Assembly (NCBI GenBank): GCA_963707575.1
Contig: OY970171.1
Span: forward strand, 868,001 to 932,000
Direction: 5' to 3'
DNA: 64,000 nt
From: Gaiellasilicea sp963707575
GTDB taxonomy: Bacteria > Actinomycetota > Thermoleophilia > Gaiellales > Gaiellaceae
Positions within the stretch are counted from its first letter, which is position 1. Each line of letters starts with the position of its first letter. The notes under the pieces are model-generated. The model searched no databases, was not told the origin of the DNA, and worked only from the letters and a program-made list of their open reading frames with translations. A program made the translations under genes and the position numbers. Positions 60,997 to 64,000 of the stretch are shown piece by piece.

Positions 60997-62366
60997 GCGT
61001 GGCTCCTGCTTCCCTGGAGGCGGCGCTGCGGGCGCGCTTCGGCGACGAGGTCGTCCTGAACGGCGTCCCGGCCCTGTACCTCGCGGACGCCACGGAGGCG
61101 CGCGGCCTGCGCGGCAGCGCCGACGCCGTCGTGCTGCCACGCAACGCCGAGGAGGTGGCCGAAGTGGTGGCCTGGTGCTACGAGCAGGGCGCGCCGATCA
61201 CGCCGCGCGGCGGCGGAACGGGCTTCGCCGGCGGCGCCGTCCCGCAGGGAGGCGTCGTGCTGGGCCTGGAGCGGCTGACCGCGATGCGCTCGCTCGATCC
61301 GGAGCTCTGGCGGATGGAGGTCGAGGCGGGCGTCACGACCCTGGACGTCCGCCGGCGGGCGCGCGAGAGCGGGCTCCTGTTCCCGCCCGACCCGGGTGCA
61401 GCGGAGCAGTCTCAGATCGGCGGCAACGTGGCGACGAACGCCGGTGGCCCGCACGCCTTCAAGTACGGCGTCACCGGCGACTGGGTGACGGGGATCGAAG
61501 CGGTCGTGGCACCCGGCGAGCTCGTCCGGATGGGCGGTGCGATCCGCAAGGACGTCGCCGGCTACGACCTCGCGAGCCTGCTCGTCGGCTCGGAGGGAAC
61601 GCTCGGCGTGATCACGTCGGTCTGGCTGAGCCTGACCCCGGCGCCCGAGGCGGTCGCTCCCGTCGTCTCGCTGCACGACGGCAGCGCGAGCGGCTGCGAG
61701 GCGCTCGCCCGCGTCCTCGGGAGCGGTTTGCCCGTCGCGGCACTCGAGTACCTGGACGCCGAGACCGTGCGCCGCGCCGCGGACGCGTTCCCGGTGCCGC
61801 TCGGTGGCGGGGGCTTCATGGCACTCGTCGACGTCGACGGCTCCGTCGAGGAGGTTGCCCGCCTGCGCGCAGACGTGCTCGAGGCGGTGAGCGAAGACGC
61901 GCTGCTCGTCTGGGCGCCGGAAAGCGCCTCCGAAATCGCCGCGCTCTGGCGCTGGCGCGACGGCGTCTCGATCGCGGTTCAGGTCGAGCGCGGCGGCAAG
62001 GTGAGCGAGGACATCGTCGTGCCCTTCGACCGGCTCCTCGAGGCGATCGAGGAGACGCTCGCGATCGGCGCCCGCCACGACCTGCCCGCGTGCAGCTGGG
62101 GCCATGCGGGCGACGGCAACCTCCACTCCACCTTTCTCGTCGATCCCACCGAGCCGGGGCAGCTGGCGCGCGCGGAGGCCGCCGCGGAGGAGCTGTTCGA
62201 CCTCGCCGCGCGGCTCGGCGGCAGCGTCTCGGGTGAGCATGGACTTGGCCTCGTCAAAGGTGGCCAGCTGGAGCGGCAGTGGCAGCCGGGGGCCCTCGCT
62301 CTGCACGACGCGATCAAGACCGCGTTCGATCCCGCGGGCCTGCTCAACCCCGGCAAGAAGCGGTAG
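60993..62366 (+). CDS. FAD-linked oxidase (GlcD-like), copy 2
   Basis: The 457-aa protein starts at GTG 60993 (GTGA overlap). ITPRGGGTGFAGGAVPQGG, GGNVATNAGG and the C-terminal GHAGDGNLHSTFLVD with GEHGLGLVKG mark a full-length GlcD-type oxidase. It differs strongly from copy 1 (different FAD loop wording and spacing), so the two are old paralogues, not a recent duplication. They could act on two enantiomers or successive hydroxy acids. Confidence 0.91.
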   Translation: MSVAPASLEAALRARFGDEVVLNGVPALYLADATEARGLRGSADAVVLPRNAEEVAEVVAWCYEQGAPITPRGGGTGFAGGAVPQGGVVLGLERLTAMRSLDPELWRMEVEAGVTTLDVRRRARESGLLFPPDPGAAEQSQIGGNVATNAGGPHAFKYGVTGDWVTGIEAVVAPGELVRMGGAIRKDVAGYDLASLLVGSEGTLGVITSVWLSLTPAPEAVAPVVSLHDGSASGCEALARVLGSGLPVAALEYLDAETVRRAADAFPVPLGGGGFMALVDVDGSVEEVARLRADVLEAVSEDALLVWAPESASEIAALWRWRDGVSIAVQVERGGKVSEDIVVPFDRLLEAIEETLAIGARHDLPACSWGHAGDGNLHSTFLVDPTEPGQLARAEAAAEELFDLAARLGGSVSGEHGLGLVKGGQLERQWQPGALALHDAIKTAFDPAGLLNPGKKR

Positions 62367-62370
62367 CGAG

Positions 62371-64000
62371 ATGGGCGGCTCGCCGTACGACCGCCCGTCC
62401 GACCCGGCCAAGCGCCGGAGCGCCGCCCTCACCGACGGCGTCGAGCGGGCCGCGGCGCGCGCGATGCTGAAGGGCGCAGGCTTCGACGACGACGCGCTGG
62501 CGCGTCCGCTGGTAGGTGTCGCGACGACGTGGATCGAGACGATGCCGTGCAACCTGAACCAGCGCCGGCTCGCGCAGGACGTCAAGCGGGGCATCCGCGC
62601 TGCCGGCGGGACGCCGCTGGAGTTCAACACGATCGCCATCTCGGACGGGGTCTCCATGGGCACGGAGGGAATGCGCGCCTCGCTCGTCTCGCGCGAAGTG
62701 ATCGCCGACTCGATCGAGCTGGTCGCACGCGGCCACCTCTTCGACGGTCTCGTCTGCCTGGTCGGGTGCGACAAGACGATCCCGGCGGCGGTGATGGCGC
62801 TCGCGCGCCTCGACCTCCCAGGACTCGTGCTCTACGGAGGCTCGATCGCGCCGGGCCGGTTCCGGGGTCGCGACGTGACGATCCAGGACGTGTTCGAGGC
62901 GGTGGGAGCGCACGCGGTGGGGAAGATGAGCGCCGCCGACGTCCACGAGCTCGAGAGCGTCGCCTGTCCAGGCGCTGGCGCCTGCGGCGGCCAGTTCACG
63001 GCGAACACGATGGCGACGCTGCTCGAGTTCCTCGGGATCAGCCCCTCGGGCGCGAACGACATTCCCGCGCTCGACCCCGCGAAGCCGGCGGCCGCGGAGC
63101 AGGCGGGAAGGCTTGTGCTCGATCTGGTCCGCAACGACACGAGACCGTCGTCGATCATCACGCGGGAGGCACTCGAGAACGCGATCGTCGCCCTCGCCGC
63201 CACCGGCGGCTCCACGAACGGCGTGCTCCACCTGCTCGCGATCGCGCGGGAGCTGGACCTCCCACTCTCCCTCGACGACGTCGACGCGATCGCCGCCCGC
63301 ACGCCGGTGCTCGCCGACCTGAAGCCGGGCGGCCGTTTTGTCGCCACCGACCTCCACCGCGCGGGCGGCGTCGCTCTCGTCGCTCGCGAGCTCGCCCGCG
63401 GCGGGCTCGTGCACGAAGGCGTCGTCAACATCGAGGGCCGCACGCTGGCCGAGGTGGGCGAGGCCGCGCAAGAGGAGCCGGGGCAGGAGGTGGTCGTGCC
63501 CGCGGCCCGGGCGCTGAGAGCCTCCGGCGGGCTCGCCGTCCTGTACGGCAACCTCGCTCCGCAGGGCTGCGTCGTCAAGCTCGTGGGCCACGAGCGCCTG
63601 CACCACGAGGGGCCGGCGCGCGTGTTCGATTCGGAGGAGGCGTGCTTCGCCGCCGTCGCGGCCGGCGGGATCGTGGCCGGCGACGTCGTCGTGATCCGCT
63701 ACGAAGGCCCGGCCGGCGGCCCCGGGATGCGCGAGATGCTGCACGTGACGGGCGCGCTCGTCGGCGCGGGGCTCGGCGACACAGTCGCGCTCGTCACGGA
63801 CGGGCGCTTCTCCGGCGCGACCCACGGGCTGATGGTCGGACACGTCGCGCCCGAGGCAGCGCACGGGGGACCGCTCGCAGCGCTCGCCGACGGCGACGTC
63901 GTGGTGGTCGACGTCGAGGCGCGCGAGCTCCGCGTCGAGCTGACCGGGGACGAGCTTGAACGCCGGCTCGTGGAGTGGAGCCCGCCCGCGCCACGGTACG
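62371..64000 (+). CDS. ilvD: IlvD/Edd-family dehydratase, truncated at the window end
   Basis: Translation from ATG 62371 is open to the end of the window (543 codons). Iron-sulfur ligands are present as Cys60 (TMPCNLNQ), Cys133 (LVGCDKT) and Cys205 (GAGACGGQFTANTM), the [2Fe-2S] layout of dihydroxy-acid dehydratase. RFSGATHGLMVGHVAPEA and WSPPAPRY show that only a few residues of about 560 are missing. The family dehydrates 2,3-dihydroxy acids, in branched-chain amino acid synthesis or sugar-acid breakdown. In this catabolic operon the second role is possible, and ilvD is only a family label. Confidence 0.9.
   Translation, partial: MGGSPYDRPSDPAKRRSAALTDGVERAAARAMLKGAGFDDDALARPLVGVATTWIETMPCNLNQRRLAQDVKRGIRAAGGTPLEFNTIAISDGVSMGTEGMRASLVSREVIADSIELVARGHLFDGLVCLVGCDKTIPAAVMALARLDLPGLVLYGGSIAPGRFRGRDVTIQDVFEAVGAHAVGKMSAADVHELESVACPGAGACGGQFTANTMATLLEFLGISPSGANDIPALDPAKPAAAEQAGRLVLDLVRNDTRPSSIITREALENAIVALAATGGSTNGVLHLLAIARELDLPLSLDDVDAIAARTPVLADLKPGGRFVATDLHRAGGVALVARELARGGLVHEGVVNIEGRTLAEVGEAAQEEPGQEVVVPAARALRASGGLAVLYGNLAPQGCVVKLVGHERLHHEGPARVFDSEEACFAAVAAGGIVAGDVVVIRYEGPAGGPGMREMLHVTGALVGAGLGDTVALVTDGRFSGATHGLMVGHVAPEAAHGGPLAALADGDVVVVDVEARELRVELTGDELERRLVEWSPPAPRY

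Overview
The window is a very GC-rich bacterial chromosome segment. Start codons are often GTG or TTG and most adjacent co-directional genes overlap by 4 nt. An isocitrate lyase tail, an AfsR-type BTAD regulator, a PG-binding/LysM/SLT secreted enzyme, a Tat-exported peptide-binding protein and FCD-type GntR regulators suggest an actinobacterium, perhaps a Thermoleophilia/Gaiellales-like soil lineage. That placement is inference. I found no rRNA, tRNA, CRISPR array, insertion sequence or phage gene.

Layout. 1-2847: end of aceA, a methyltransferase, a secreted SLT/LysM enzyme and a secreted unknown protein. 3004-12895 (module A): a divergent catabolic locus. Leftward genes are a deacylase, nitrilase, ceramidase-like protein, acid-sugar dehydratase, SDR and epimerase. 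Rightward genes are an enolase-superfamily enzyme, a class III aminotransferase and a second deacylase. 12902-16372: housekeeping and accessory genes (carbonic anhydrase, PNPOx-like, methyltransferase, YCII, DinB-like). 16386-31597 (module B): a second divergent locus built round a dipeptide-type ABC transporter, with two D-aminoacylase-like amidohydrolases, a threonine aldolase, an enolase-superfamily enzyme, a CocE hydrolase, an SDR, an aminotransferase and a GntR regulator. 31734-32855: a small astacin-protease operon. 33344-42990: MFS exporter, acyl-CoA synthetase, M20 peptidase, quinone oxidoreductase/TetR pair, a BTAD regulator and a Gly-rich protein. 42995-58152 (module C): a ten-gene leftward operon with two HyuA and three HyuB proteins, an enolase-superfamily enzyme, a DAO-type flavoprotein, a CocE hydrolase, an RraA-like protein and a double SUMF1-domain protein. 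58232-64000: a divergent rightward operon of GntR, two GlcD-like flavoproteins, a FAH-family enzyme and an IlvD-family dehydratase cut by the window end.

How the genes fit together. Modules A, B and C reuse the same families (four enolase-superfamily enzymes, two CocE, two DoeB-like deacylases, two D-aminoacylases, three SDR or epimerase enzymes, five Hyu subunits). Together they look like uptake and stepwise breakdown of amide- or peptide-linked small molecules. A GATTGTYRAYMA-like element occurs twice in the divergent promoter of module A and twice in that of module B, overlapping the gntR start codon. This suggests that the one GntR protein at 23887 controls both. Module C has its own GntR and a 19-bp near-perfect palindrome in its divergent gap. 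The substrate cannot be read from the sequence.

Quality notes: two genes carry an apparent single-site frameshift, the transporter ATPase dppD (near 24609) and the BTAD regulator (near 40800). Either may be a real lesion or a sequence error.
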